Origin: Baylisascaris procyonis
Lineage: Eukaryota > Nematoda > Chromadorea > Rhabditida > Ascarididae
Assembly (NCBI GenBank): GCA_037389465.1
Contig: JAZARR010000085.1
Span: 62,001-126,000, forward strand
DNA length: 64,000 nt
Direction: 5' to 3'
This document shows positions 1 to 11,860 of this stretch, piece after piece; the stretch's first letter is position 1, and each line of letters opens with the position of its first letter. Both the position numbers and the translations under genes were made by a program. The notes below the pieces were generated by a model, which made no database searches, was not told where the DNA came from, and saw nothing but the letters and a program-made list of their open reading frames with translations.

Positions 1-1806
1 TATATAAATACGAAAAAGTCCACACAAAATAATTATAAACAGGAAAAAGTCCACAAAAAAATAATTATAAATAGGAAAAAGTCCACACAAAATAATTGTA
101 AATCGGAAAAAGTCCACACAAAGTAATTATAAATAGGAAGAAGTTCACACAAAATAATTATAAATAGGAAAAAGTCCACAAAAAAATAATTGAAAATAGG
201 AAAAAGTCCACAAAAAAATAATTATAAATAGGAAAAAGTCCACACAAAATAATTGTAAATAGGGAAAAATCCACACAAAATAATTATAAATAGGAAAAAG
301 TCCACAGAAAATAATTAGATACAGGAAAAAGTCGACAAAAAAATAATTATAAATAGGTAAAAGTCCACACAAAATAAAAGTCCACACAAAATATATATGA
401 ATAGGAAAAAGTCCACACGAAGTAAGAGTCCACACAAAATGTATATAAATAGGAAAAGGTCCACACAAAATAATTATGAATGGGAAGAAGTTCAGACGAA
501 ATAATTATAAATAGGAAAACGTCCACAAAAAAATAATTTTAAATAGGAAAAAGTCCACACAAGTAATTATTAATAGGAAAAAGTCCACACAAAATAATTA
601 TGAATATGAAAAAGTCCACACAAAATACTTGTAAATAGGAAAAAGTCCACACAAAATAATTGTAAATAGGAAAAAGTCCACACAAAATAATTATAAATAG
701 GAAAAAAATCACACAAAATAATTGTAAATAGGAAAAAGTCCACATAAAATAATTATAAATAGGAAAAAGTCCACACAAAATAATTATAAATAGGAAAAAG
801 TCCACACAAAATAATTATAAATAGGAAAAGTCCACACAAAATAATTATAAATAGGAAAAAGTCCACACAAAATAATTGCAAATAGGAAAAAGTCCACAAA
901 AAAATAATTTTAAATAGGAAAAAGTCCACACAAAATAATTGTAAATAGGAAAAAGTCCACACAAAATAATTATAAATAGGAAAACGTCCACACAAAATAA
1001 TTATAAACAGGAAATGTCCACAAAAAATAATTATAAATAGGAAAAAGTCCGCACAAAATAATTATAAATATGAAAAAGTCCACACAAAATAATTATAAAT
1101 AGGAAAAACTCCACACAAAATAATTATAAATAGGAAAAAGTCCACACAAAATAATTATAAACAGGAAAAAGTCCACAAAAAATAATTATAAATAGGAAAA
1201 AGTCCACAAAAAAATAATTATAAATAGAAAATGTCCACAGAAAATAATTGTAAATAGGAAAAAGTCCACACAAAATAAAAAACCACACAAAATATATATA
1301 AATAGGAAAAAGTCCACACAAAATAATTATGCATAGGAAAAAGTCCACACAAAATACTTGTAAATAGGAAAAAGTCCACACAAAATAATTATAAATAGAA
1401 AAGTCCACACAAAATAATTATAAATAGGAAAAAAATCACACAAAATAATTGTAAATAGGAAAAAGTCCACACAAAATAATTATAAATAGGAGAAAAAATC
1501 ACACAAAATAATTGTAAATAGGAAAGAGTCCACACAAAATAATTTTAAATAGGAAACAGTCCACACAAAATAATTATAAATAGGAAAAAGTCCACACAAA
1601 ATAATTGTAAATAGGAAAAAGTCCACACAAAATAATTATAAATAGGAAAAAAATCACACAAAATAATTGTAAATAGGAAAAAGTCGACACAAAATAATTA
1701 TAAATAGGAAAAAGTCCACACAAAATAATTATAAATAGGAAAAAAATCACACAAAATAATTGTAAATAGGAAAAAGTCCACACAAAATAGTTGCAAATAG
1801 GAAAAA
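1..1806. repeat. 31-bp tandem satellite, about 58 copies, open at left edge
   Basis: The whole stretch is a head-to-tail array of a 31-bp unit built around GGAAAAAGTCCACAC followed by an AATAATTATAAATA-type segment. Copies differ by scattered substitutions and one- or two-base indels. Around 360-450 and 1270-1310 the unit is partly duplicated into a compound form. A variant carrying AAAAAATCACAC recurs near 1432, 1494, 1649 and 1742, at spacings that are multiples of 31 (62, 155, 93), which indicates higher-order copying of two- to five-unit blocks. Open frames on the minus strand here are only products of the repeat and code for nothing. The array begins before base 1, so its true length is unknown. 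Confidence 0.97.
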
Positions 1807-3775
1807 CGCATCCCGTACCACCGGATCACGGCCCGTAGCTCGACGAGCATCTCGCACGCATTACGGCCTCATAACTCGAGGAGGCATCCCGTACCACCAT
1901 CTCCCCATAATTCCGCTGTCCACAACCCGTGGACGAGAACACGCGAACAATGAGTGGTAATGCTTGTACGCTTGTCTTTATATAGCACTCTCAGTATCAT
2001 TGCAACGTTTGCCGCCTAGATCATTTCGGCTGTTCGAAAGAAAGGACAGAGCATTTCGTGATCGACTAGACACAAACACAATTAGTAATATGCGAGAGCA
2101 CAGTAGATCAATCCCCTAATAGGCTTTTAAAAGGACTCTCGCTTGCACTAGCGGGAAAGACACTTTTTATTGCTTAGGTCATTTGTGATGTATAGAGATA
2201 AGACAGAGTAGGATACTGAGATTGACCAGATGCAAAAATCGCGCTAAGATGTGATCGACAGAATGTCGCTCTTTGTGATGTTGCGGCAATTAGTAACAGT
2301 GCACCAGAGTAAGCGCTAAGAGAGATCGTTAACAATATTTAAATCTACGCACAGAAAACAACAAGAGAGAGGTCAACAACTGTTGCTAACAAGACCGTCA
2401 GAAAAGCTTCCTCTGTGCATCGATTTTATCTATTTTATTTATTTTTTCAGCAGTTATGGTACAGAAAGAAGAATATGGAAATGGTAATTAAATAATTCGG
2501 ACTCATTGATTTGAATGTGAGGTAGGCTGTTACGGGATCTATTAGGGGCAGTCGCTTGGCATTTATAGGCTCGTTGAGCGAGTTCAAATGATCAGAGTTA
2601 AGGTCTGAGGCCTATTTAGCCAATTTACTAAGTTTATTGGCTGAACTGCGGCACTGCAGAAGAAGTTCCATAGATTCGTGGAAAACAATCAGCTGAAGTC
2701 CATAGGTGAAAACGATGAACCTGGCACATACCTGTGTTCACATTTATGCGAAAAAAATTTCTTTAAAGAAATGGAACTGGGGATTGTTGTTATGCAAGAT
2801 GAATTTTTGTCATTCGCCACTGATTTCAAGTTGGTCAGGCAGGTTTGTTTTGTAATTCGGCTAGACGGGTAAATAAATGAAAAAAATTTTAGCGCCAACT
2901 CGACTTGGGAGCCAGATAGCAACTCGCCGAAGCGGGCGAGTTTCGACGATTGTTTCGCAAGGGATTTCAGTGGACGAGCGAGGGACTCGGAAAACTTCGT
3001 TGTGTCGTTTGCTTTTGTAACATATGCTGTGAAGTAAGCTTTGAGTGATGCTGTTTCTGGTACATTTCTCTCTCAGCAGTGTATGATGCGGAATTACTCC
3101 GGGTCCCACCGTGGCACATTTGCCTTGTATACCTATAGAGAAACAATGCAAATGGTAGAGTGGAGATTGGGCTACCTATCTTTTGGGTGGTATTCAAGTG
3201 GTTCACGTTGGCTAGTGTTTCAAATATGCGGACTCCATTCAAAGCACACCTGCGTAGGGATTGCTACGAATCTTCTAGATGGATTCCCTTCATTATATTA
3301 TACCGAATGGGTCGAGTTTTTTGGGAAATTATCCCACCTCCTTATTGTTTCATATTCATTTCGCCTTATTCCGCATTTATGTTAAAACTCTGAGAGAAAT
3401 GTATACTGCTGTTTTTTTTTTGGATTTTCAAAATTGTTAAATTTGATAGGGTATTATTCTTTGCTCTAGGATGTTGCAGTTGTTCCGCTTTGCGATTATT
3501 GTAATGACAGCTCAGCATCTCCGTAGTTATGAATTTTAGTCGTATTTGTTTTGCATTAATAGACGGTGCATTTTAAACGACCGGCGGCCGTCTAGCTTGC
3601 ACGTACTGTGGTTTGTAGTTTTTTCTCATGGAGGTGATATTTTCAAGTTTCAACTGTTATCGGTTGTTCTGGACTGTTTTTATTTTTTAGTGGGTTTCAT
3701 AGATCGTTTTTTGCATTAAGAATGGGTTTCTTTGTGACTGTTTTTATGTTTTGAATGTATTTCTTGTGCATCTTT
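1807..3775. other. Unique DNA without a supportable gene
   Basis: Directly after the satellite lies a short GC-rich patch (1807-1930) in which GCATCCCGTACCACC occurs twice, near 1808 and 1885. Beyond it I see only short open frames with no convincing splice signals. Nothing is annotated between 1930 and 3775. Confidence 0.6.
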
Positions 3776-3788
3776 TTCTGGCACTATT

Positions 3789-4150
3789 GCAGAGAACGAT
3801 GGCACCCTGCTTGCGAACCGCGAACGCAGCTGCGTTCGTGCTCCACGCCGCGTGCGCACCACTACCGTATCTGCACATAGCAAGCTAGTACTAATGCGCA
3901 TCATTGGAACTCGAAAATTTGTAATAGAAACATGCGTTTTTTTTCAACCATTCAATTCACAGTGCCAAATAATATCCCTCTGCAAAATTTCAAGTCATTT
4001 GATGCACAAGAAGTACACCTGCTGGGGGGACCATCGTTCTCTGCAGTGATCCAATGGCGCATCATAGAAACTCGAAAACTTGTAATTGAAACATGCGATT
4101 TTTTTTCAACCATTCAATTCACAATGTCAAGCAATGATTTGAAAGAGTGA
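3789..4150. repeat. Left terminal inverted repeat, internally duplicated
   Basis: This arm holds the terminal repeat twice. The first copy is 3789-3975. A second, partial copy at about 4050-4150 again carries GCGCATCAT, ACTCGAAAA, the poly-T run and CAACCATTCAATTCACA. Between them, at about 4030, is ATCGTTCTCTGCA, which is the terminus in the opposite orientation. The right arm has only one copy, so the duplication probably came from a nested insertion or rearrangement inside the left arm. Confidence 0.75.
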
Positions 4151-4494
4151 AGGAGCGCGTATGACTTATGGGCATTCCGGATAGTCAGCAGGAGGACTAC
4201 TGAAAATCAAAATAAATAAGTTAAATTAAATGAAATAAGTAAAATAAACAAAAGGAAACAGATAAAAAAATGAAACAAGAGAAATAAAATGAAACAAATA
4301 AAACACAATGAATAAAATAAATAAAATAAATAAAATATAAGAAATTAAATAAAATAAGTGGAATGAAATAGATGAAATGGAATGAACAAACGAAAAAAAT
4401 AACTAAAAGAAAACAAAACTGAAAGAAAATTTAACTAAAACGAAACTAAACTAAAGGAAAACTAAACTAAATGATGAAGGTAAAGTAAAGTGGA

Positions 4495-5690
4495 ACTATT
4501 GGATATTATTGTATATCGTGGTATATTGTGTCCGATCGTATTGTAATGTATATTATTGTATATCATCTTATAATAGTGCATATTACTGTATATCATTCTA
4601 CAGTATTGGATGTTATTGGATATTAATGCATATTATTGCATATTGTTCTATATTATTGTATGCTATTGTATGTTATTGCATATTATTGTATATTATTTTA
4701 TATTACTGTATGTTTTTGTATATTATTACATTTTATTGTATTTTATTGTATATTATTGTATAGTATTCTATCTTATCGTATATTACTGTGAATTGTTGTC
4801 TGTTCCTGGGTATTATCATTGTATATTGTCGTATGTTATTGCATATCGTTGTATTTTATTGTATTTGTATATTGTTGTCCAGTACTGTATATTATTGTAC
4901 ATTATTGTATACTATTGCATACTATTGCATATTGTAGAGCATTACTGTATATTATTGCCTGATTATTGTTTAATAATGTATATTATTTTATATTTTTGTA
5001 TATTTTTGCACACTATTGCGCATTATTGCATGTTATTGCGTATTATTGTGTTTATTGTGATTACTAACAATAATATACAATGATATAAGTAATATGCGAT
5101 AATATCCAACAATATAGAACAATAGGCAATAATATGCAACAACGTGCAATACTACACAATAATATGCAGTAACATGCAATAATATACAATAATATCGAAT
5201 AATAAAGAATTATATACAATAATATGCGATAATTTGCGATAATACGCAATATTGTTTAACAGTATACAATGAAATGCAAGAACATACAATAATATACAAA
5301 AAAATACAACGATAAACAATAATATACGATAATTTACAATAATATCCAGTAGTAGACAACAGTATACAGTAATATAAGATAACATGCAATACTGTACAAT
5401 AACGTAAAATAATATACAATAAAATGTAATAATATACAAAAACATACAGTAACATAAAATAATATACAATAATATGCAATAACATACAATGGCATACAAT
5501 AATATAGAACAATATGCAATAATATGCATTAATATCCAATAATATCCAATACCGTAGAATGATATACAGTAATATGCACTATTATAAGATGATATACAAT
5601 AATATACATTGTAATACAATGAAATATAATACATGCAATAACATAAAAGAATACACCATTATATACAATGATATTCCATAGTTCCATGTT
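4495..5690. repeat. Mirror-image TATTATTGTA minisatellite forming the hairpin loop arms
   Basis: The left half is made of degenerate 10-mers (TATTATTGTA, TATTATTGCA, TGTTATTGCA). The right half is the reverse complement in the same order of variants, turning over at about 5070. The shared order of variant units shows that one arm was copied from the other and that they are not independent expansions. Long open frames on both strands are repeat artefacts. Confidence 0.85.
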
Positions 5691-5989
5691 ACTTTAGCTT
5701 CATTTTAGTATAGTTTTCCTTTAGTTTAGTTTCCTTTTAGTTAAATTTTCTTTTAGTTTTGTTTTCTTTTAGTTATTCTTTAAGTTTTATTCATTCCATT
5801 TTATCTGTTTCATTCCGCTAATTCAATCTTATTTATTATATTTTATTCATTTTATTTATTTTGTTTATTGTATTTTATTTGTTTTACCTTATTTCTTTTG
5901 TTCCATTTATTTTATTTATTTCCTTTCGTTCATCTTACATATTTCATTTAATTTAACTTATTTATTTTTACTCTCCGTAGTCCTCCTTT

Positions 5990-6238
5990 TGACTGTCGGG
6001 AGTGTCCGTAAGTCATACGCACTCCTTCACTCCTTCAAATCATTATTTGGCATTGTGGATTGAATGGTCGAAAAAAATTGCATGTTTCTTTTACAAATCT
6101 TCGAGTTCCTATGATGCGCATTAGTATTAGCTTGCGAAGTGCAGACAGAGTACGGTAGTGGTGCGTACGCGGCGTGTAGCATGAGCGCAGCTGCGTTCGC
6201 GGTTCGCAGGTGGGTGCCATCGTTCTCTGCAAAGGTGC
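5990..6238. repeat. Right terminal inverted repeat
   Basis: This is the reverse complement of the left terminus. It runs outward from the GTAGTCCTCC block (near 5978) through the ATTGAATGGTCG segment, ATGATGCGCAT and the CGCAGCTGCGTTCGCGG block to GTGCCATCGTTCTCTGC. It is a single copy, so it probably shows the ancestral arrangement of the repeat better than the left arm does. Confidence 0.8.
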
Positions 6239-6239
6239 C

Positions 6240-7640
6240 TGTCCTGTATTCTCTAGTATTGTAATTCGAAAAGTTCTACCTTCTAGCATAAACCTTTGTT
6301 TGTTTTTTCTCACTCTATTGCTTTACCCTCTCGAAGTAAAGAGATATTTCAGACGGTTTATGGATGGACACGTTTTGGATGCAATCCACTTATGATTATA
6401 TGAAACCGTAAGCGTTGCTAGAACAGTAGGAAACAGTTATGAGTAAGGAGGTAAACGTGCACGATCCGGTGGAGCTGTGGAAACGCGCTTCAGTTGAAAC
6501 GAGAAATGCACTCACTTCAACACCACTTCCATTGTCTAGGGGAAAGTTAGTTATTTTTTCATTTATCAATTTTGTAAGGAAAGTAGGCATGGCTAGCAAG
6601 GAAGAAGGGGGTAGGATGCATCGACCCTTTTACTTCTGTAAACAACTGCTAGTACAGAGCTTGAATTGTAAGATATTCTTGTGGCGTTTAAAATTATTTA
6701 TGGCTGGGACAGTCAAAGAACGTGTGAATTCAACTACCATTTGAGAGTATTCGTTTATTCTTACTGCTTTTTTTAAAGCGCAACTGGTTGATATTGTATG
6801 AGTATTAACACTGAAAGTTCGTATTGGTACGTTAGGTATACTGGAGATGTTCTCAGTGGTTATTGCAGAGATGATGCACTAAAATAGAGGGAGGTCGATG
6901 AAGTATCGCTAGCATTATTGTTTTATATTTTTTTGACGAATGAGTTAAGAATAGAGCAAGATTAGCGTTAACTACAATTCATTTAACATTGAAATTTGGG
7001 GCAGAATGGAACAAAGAAAAAACCGAATAAGGGGAGGGGAAGGGAATGGGAAAAGAGAGAAGAAGATGATCGTGACCGTAGCACATTTCATTTGCTAAAA
7101 TGTCCAACATAATTGGGATGTCTGTGATACTGATTGTTCATGCAAATATCTGGTCGTTGCGTGTGACCAAATTGTTTTCCCTCCTCTCCTCTCCCCTCCC
7201 TAACTCTCAATCTGCAGAAGAGCAACAATCCGTGGTATATTAGTAGTCTCACACTTTCATTCCCCCCACCCCCCTCCCACAAACGTAGTACCTTTCGTGT
7301 AGTGAGTTCTTTCTGAAACGGAATCGGTCATGAAACGCTGAATAGCTCTGTCTGTGGCAGCACAATGTGTAGCAATCCCCTTGCTGAACGAGGTGGCGCA
7401 ATAAGCGCATGGCCACAACCATTGTCGTTGGAGATGTTATTGCTGACCGTGAGAAATAATAGACAGTAAGGTAACAGGAGGCCAATACTGCATTCGCACA
7501 ATACATCTTCCACTCCCTTACAACAACTTATGACAGGATGCTGCATGTTGAGATTCGTATGCTTCTTATAAAAATTCGATTCAGTGGAAGTAAAAAGTAG
7601 GATTTCAAGGAGTCTTTGGTTATTTAGGACTTGTTTCCAG
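6240..7640. other. Intergenic DNA, no gene seen
   Basis: The stretch between the foldback element and the first exon of the downstream plus-strand gene has only short open frames. A purine-rich patch (7020-7070) and two C-rich patches (7175-7205, 7262-7280) stand out. None of these supports a gene call. Confidence 0.5.
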
Positions 7641-7828
7641 ATTAAGTGAGCACTTGTCCGGAGAGCGTTCGATGATTTGGACAAGCTTGTCTCAAATGGC
7701 TCCCGCCGATCAGGCCAAATTTATGAGCAAGCTGGTCGTTAACTGGCCATATAAACTCGAACGATATGCACTCACATGGCCTCTGCATGCTGGGATTATT
7801 GCCAATTGCATTACATCTAGCATCATTG
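7641..7828 (+). CDS. Small multi-pass membrane protein, exon 1 (coding from ATG 7672)
   Basis: A good acceptor (TTGTTTCCAG) ends at 7640 and the first in-frame ATG follows at 7672, so the acceptor belongs to a 5' UTR intron or a spliced-leader site. The exon encodes 52 codons plus one base and stops at a consensus donor (G|GTAAG, 7829). Residues 1-35 are amphipathic and include an NWPYKLERYALTW stretch. A hydrophobic segment beginning at AGIIANCITSSIIG continues into the next exon. The phase matches the exon at 9852. The layout (amphipathic N-terminus, then a helix with small residues) recalls TMEM126-type complex I assembly factors, but this is only a resemblance judged by eye. Confidence 0.6.
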
Positions 7829-9851
7829 GTAAGTTTTAGCATGATTTTGACTTGCTTTCCATGTTGTTTGACAATTTTGAGACTACACAGCTGCTTTGGA
7901 TGAATGCAAATTTCTTTTTCTGAATAGTCGTTGTAATGTTTTATGTGTGAGAGAAAGGGAAGGAAAGGAAGGTGGTGTGGTCATCCCATCTTGTTGGGTT
8001 TAGATTCGATTCGGCAGTTTCATTCTTCGTAAAGTGAACATAATGTGATCATTCTTAAGTTGGTGTTTTTCACAAATTTTTTGCCAAAACGCATTATTGC
8101 AACGTTGTGATTGTCGTTTACAAAATGGCGTATATATAGATGCACAGATATATTATGGATGCATGTATATGAAATTCGGTTGCTTTAAACCGCGTAAAAG
8201 GCAAATTTCATGTCAACAATTTTTTCGTTTTGTTATCTTCTGTGTGGTTGTTGACATCCAAGGATCTCATAAAACTTGTGACTGCCTGGTTGTGGCAGGC
8301 AATTCTTGGCTGAGTATTTGTTTAGTTGACACATTGGTAGCTTATTCAATCGTTATTTGAATATCGATTCGTCGGTTAGTGTACTTATCGAAGTTGTAAA
8401 AAGCGCATACTGCGCGAATGTTCCGGACGTATATTCCCACTTGTTCAATAGAACGTACGATTGCATTTATGAGATTCAGATATTTTCAGCGACTCGAATA
8501 AGCTCAGATATGTTTTTGTTGCGTGCTGATACGCCATTTTTCGATGGAGTACGTCAGTGCCCGAAGTCACCATTCTTCTTCGGCATATATACATCGGGTG
8601 TTGTACTCTACATATTTCATCAAATATTCATCTATAATAACATTTACAAGTGAATTATTTTGATATTCGCCTTCGAAATCTGCAGTTGCGAAGCTCCTTA
8701 TGATAGAATTGTCGCTTATACATATATCTTTCCACTTATTTAACGATTTCAGGTCGAGAATAACTGAAGTTAGAGCTGTGAAGTTCAGCTGGTATGATTC
8801 CAGAATAATGCCACCAGCTGTACCATCATTTACCTTGTGATCCACCAATTATAAAAAAGTCTATTTAAGTGTGCCGAAAATTGCATGCATTTTGCATTTG
8901 TCAGATTTTATTTTCACAAGAATCGGGTTGCAGAAGATTTTTTAATGGACGATTCGCGTGAAAAAGAGATCTAGATTAATATATGAGTACACTACTTCCG
9001 CATGTTTTATCATTTCTTGATCTTGTGCGGAAATGGTAGTTTGGATGGACGGATCCCAAAAAACACATATCGTGCCACTTTCTATAATGCACCCCGATGT
9101 AACTTAAGAAGTGCTTCGAACATGATCTTGTTTTGTTTTCGAATATTTTTTGTGTGTTCACAGAAGCTGTTAAGTATGTTTCCTCAACCCAGTTGAACTG
9201 TATGTAAGCTTACATAATTGACCTGGTAATATGTAGAAAAGACTTACAGCTCTTGTTTGGAAACGAATTCATCTGACGTTGGACGAATATCGATTTCATT
9301 TGTTACATCCCTCTAATTATTCTAAACATAAAGGACTGCCTCATGTGATAAAACTTCCTAAGAGCTTTTTAATCATTCGCACTTGACTGTCCCTTTTTTA
9401 AGTAGTGTTTATTTATTGAGCTCTTACAGCCATTTAGAATCGTATATGGACATATTGAGCAAGTGCCGAGAAAAATGTAGAGGCATTTAGGATCCTTATT
9501 CCTTGAAAAATTTGAGAGTTAAGTCTGGAGTAGTTCGGCAGGTAATGCGAAATTTTTGGTTTCCGAGAATGTTTTATTTTTTGCAAAGTGTGGCCAAATA
9601 TGTTTCTAAAAATAGATGTTTTTCTACGGGCACTTTTTTAACAAATCTATTTTTCCTTGCAACTTTAACAAAAAACATTTTGCAGATTTTGTGACGGTTG
9701 AGGGGGGGAGAGGAGGAAGAGTTAAGGAGAATAGAGATATTGGATTTGTATATTTGATGTGAATGTCAGTTTTTAAAATTAAATTGCAGGGAAAGTAAGC
9801 CATGCTCATCATGTATTCTTTCGCAAAGTGTCCTTAACGCCTTACTGTCAG

Positions 9852-9898
9852 GTATTGTAGTGCCGATGTTTTCGCTTCCTTATCTCTCCTATTACGTG
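9852..9898 (+). CDS. Small membrane protein, exon 2
   Basis: This 47-base exon lies between CTTACTGTCAG and GTG|GTATGT. Its first two bases complete the glycine codon left open by the exon ending at 7828, and it then reads IVVPMFSLPYLSYYV, finishing in phase 0. It extends the first hydrophobic region, which makes sense for a membrane protein. The exon is too short to be found by open-frame length alone. The call rests on the splice signals, the phase and the hydrophobic content. The preceding intron is about 2.0 kb. Confidence 0.5.
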
Positions 9899-10378
9899 GT
9901 ATGTTTCATCTAATTTAGATCATTATTTATTATGCACCGTTTTCTTTTGTAGAGGGGAATTCGGGTGCATAATATTTATATTCCGTCTGCTCTCAACTGT
10001 TAGTGCATTTTATAGGTTTATCGAATGTACCAACTCGACATCATTCGGTACTTGTATCTGTAGTATCAGTCCGTATGTCTTTGAGTGTCTATGATAGTTT
10101 CAATTCTGCAACCATTAAAGATAGAGTTAAAAATTTACATGCAGTTCAGACAAGTCGGATCGCGCAAGTAGCAACTTCATAAAGGCGATTAAATTAGTTA
10201 AATTATGAAGGTAATATTCTACATATTTTATTTTTGTTTATAACTAGTGAAAATAATTGGTCAATTGAGCGATGTGCAAATTCTGCATCATACCTACTTC
10301 TTTATCATCCTTTCCCATTTATTCATTTTCTAACTCCAAAAATAGCGAAATTATGCGACAAATTTTTGAGTTTTGCAG

Positions 10379-10548
10379 ATGTTAAACCGGAAGACGGAAA
10401 AGTACCCTCAGGTGCGATCGTATATTGATTTTCTCACTCTTAGCTGGGAAGGATCGCGTGCGGTCTGGAAAGTGCTTCCTCAGCTTATAGGCTTCCAAGT
10501 ACTGGTAGCAGCAATTGGCAGCTATTTCACACTCTGGGGACGAAATAG
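10379..10548 (+). CDS. Small membrane protein, exon 3 with second transmembrane helix
   Basis: The acceptor GAGTTTTGCAG ends at 10378 and the donor AATAG|GTAAAT starts at 10549. In the frame delivered by exon 2 it encodes 56 codons plus two bases. A polar loop with RKTEKYPQVRSYIDF is followed by WKVLPQLIGFQVLVAAIGSY, a clear membrane helix, and a short TLWGRN tail. TMEM126 proteins have a similar loop-then-helix near their C-terminus, but the loop here is shorter. Two bases (AG) are left for the next exon. The acceptor at 10935 offers an A that would complete an arginine codon. Confidence 0.6.
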
Positions 10549-10935
10549 GTAAATTCCTGCTTGTTTTTGTTCATGAATATATCATATAGCTCCCACTATA
10601 AGCCTTTCAACTTACATTTCACTCAGCATTTTTAAGGGGTTACTAATTGGGGGAAATTGTAAGCGGGCGAAATCCCGTAACTTTTTCGAAACGACGTCTA
10701 AACAAATGGAAATACTTTTCCTGCCTTCATGTGAATCATTTGATCTGTTTGATGAAAAAGTTTGCTAATATGCCGAACTATCCAAATATTTACCAGCCGT
10801 TTGCCTTTTCTGCCCATAATTGAAATAAAATGATTAAAACTAATATTTCCACACTTTGCGGGGATAACGTATTGAGGGGATTTATAATAGTACGCCGATT
10901 TCGCCTCATAAAATTTGTGCCGCAAATGTTTTCAG

Positions 10936-10957
10936 AGTAAATAAAACGGATGGGAGG
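10936..10957 (+). CDS. Possible 22-base linker exon of the same gene
   Basis: A strong acceptor (AAATGTTTTCAG) ends at 10935. Reading on from exon 3 gives R-VNKTDGR and then a usable donor AGG|GTTTGG at 10958, which would restore phase 0 for the exon at 11660. If this donor is not used, the frame stays open to a stop near 11110 and would give a different, longer tail. Both versions are tentative. Confidence 0.25.
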
Positions 10958-11659
10958 GTTTGGAATATGAATGTGCATTATTATACTGTATTAAAATCAT
11001 GGTTTTGGAACGATGAAATTTCTTTTTCCATTCTTCATCTTAATAAAGATATCAGAGAGGGAAGTCTTGCATCTAGCTCCAAGGATTTTAGTGAGGATGG
11101 GAGTGGCATGTAATCCTGAGGGCAGGAAAGGGAAGAGGAGGAGTTTAGATGACGGTCGGATTTATGAGGTTTATATCTCACACGCTTGCATTATCACTTG
11201 TTATATCCCTGTGCTGGATATTCGTTTTCCTTAAAAAATCTAAGGGCTGATTCCGATATTGAAGAATGAGAGCATAAACATTGTGCAAATAGCAGTAAAA
11301 ATTTTTTGAACCGTAGACGAATGCAGAGGTATGTGCAGTGCAGTCTACCCTCTCCCCTAATTTTGATTCAGCTGAGAAAATTCCCAAAATTTTTTCATTT
11401 TCGGGTGTTCTTCATCCATGTAGCCTGAATTCTGCTGTTCACTGTTTTCTGTCCTTTCATCCGCTCTTCAAGCCATTTTTGAGAGTTCCTTGTCGAAGAT
11501 TGCGAAATTTGCAGCTAATCTGCATAGTTAGGAGATTGGATAAGTTGTCTGGGTGTGTTTCGAATAGTTTTGTCCATAGTTTTATTTATTTTTTCAGTTG
11601 TTATTCTTTGCATTTTCATTTAAACCTTAGAAAGGTGCTAGAGTTGGAGTGTTTTGCAG

Positions 11660-11860
11660 TTCTGGAAACACCTTTCCTATAAAAGAAGTGTATTTGTTAG
11701 GATATTCGACTCGATGGATGCTGATCCAGATCTGGTTCAAGAAACGATGATTCGGGCTCAGGACAAGATTTCATGGAGACTTTGGCTGGATCGTTTCCTC
11801 ATGAAGATTCCGTTCTTCGGGCGATTGATCAATAACGAAGAGGATATTCCTTCAAATTGA
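11660..11860 (+). CDS. Small membrane protein, C-terminal exon
   Basis: The acceptor GTGTTTTGCAG ends at 11659. The exon runs in phase 0 for 66 codons to a TGA at 11858-11860. It encodes a soluble, charged C-terminus: a basic FWKHLSYKR start, an acidic DSMDADPDLVQE segment, an amphipathic RLWLDRFLMKIPFFGRL helix and an acidic end (NNEEDIPSN). Composition and codon pattern are clearly protein-like. It is the next good plus-strand exon after the membrane exons, so I place it in the same gene. It could instead belong to a neighbour, because the linking exon is not secure. No AATAAA follows closely. Confidence 0.6.
   Translation, partial: FWKHLSYKRSVFVRIFDSMDADPDLVQETMIRAQDKISWRLWLDRFLMKIPFFGRLINNEEDIPSN

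Larger units (their letters stand above)
3779..6238. mobile_element. Foldback-type palindromic element with minisatellite arms
   Basis: The left end (from GCAGAGAACGATGGCAC near 3789) reappears in reverse complement at the right end (GTGCCATCGTTCTCTGC near 6215-6231). The inverted repeats continue inward over a CGAACGCAGCTGCG block, GCGCATCAT, the poly-T/CAACCATTCAAT segment and a GAAGGAG..GGAGGACTAC block. The match then continues through A-rich (4200-4490) versus T-rich (5690-5980) arms and TATTATTGTA-type (4500-5070) versus AATAATATAC-type (5070-5690) arms. The fold centre is near 5070. Where I aligned the arms by eye they are nearly identical, for example 4560-4720 against 5460-5620. No transposase frame lies inside, so this resembles a non-autonomous foldback transposon. 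I could not identify a target-site duplication. Confidence 0.85.

Noticed and set aside
145..1783. Long minus-strand open frames with FVWTFSYL-type repeats in the left 1.8 kb
   Set aside because: They are direct translations of the 31-bp satellite in rotating frames and carry no protein-like variation.
4509..5634. Open frames of 60-160 codons rich in Tyr, Ile and Cys on both strands
   Set aside because: They are products of the mirrored TATTATTGTA minisatellite inside the foldback element.
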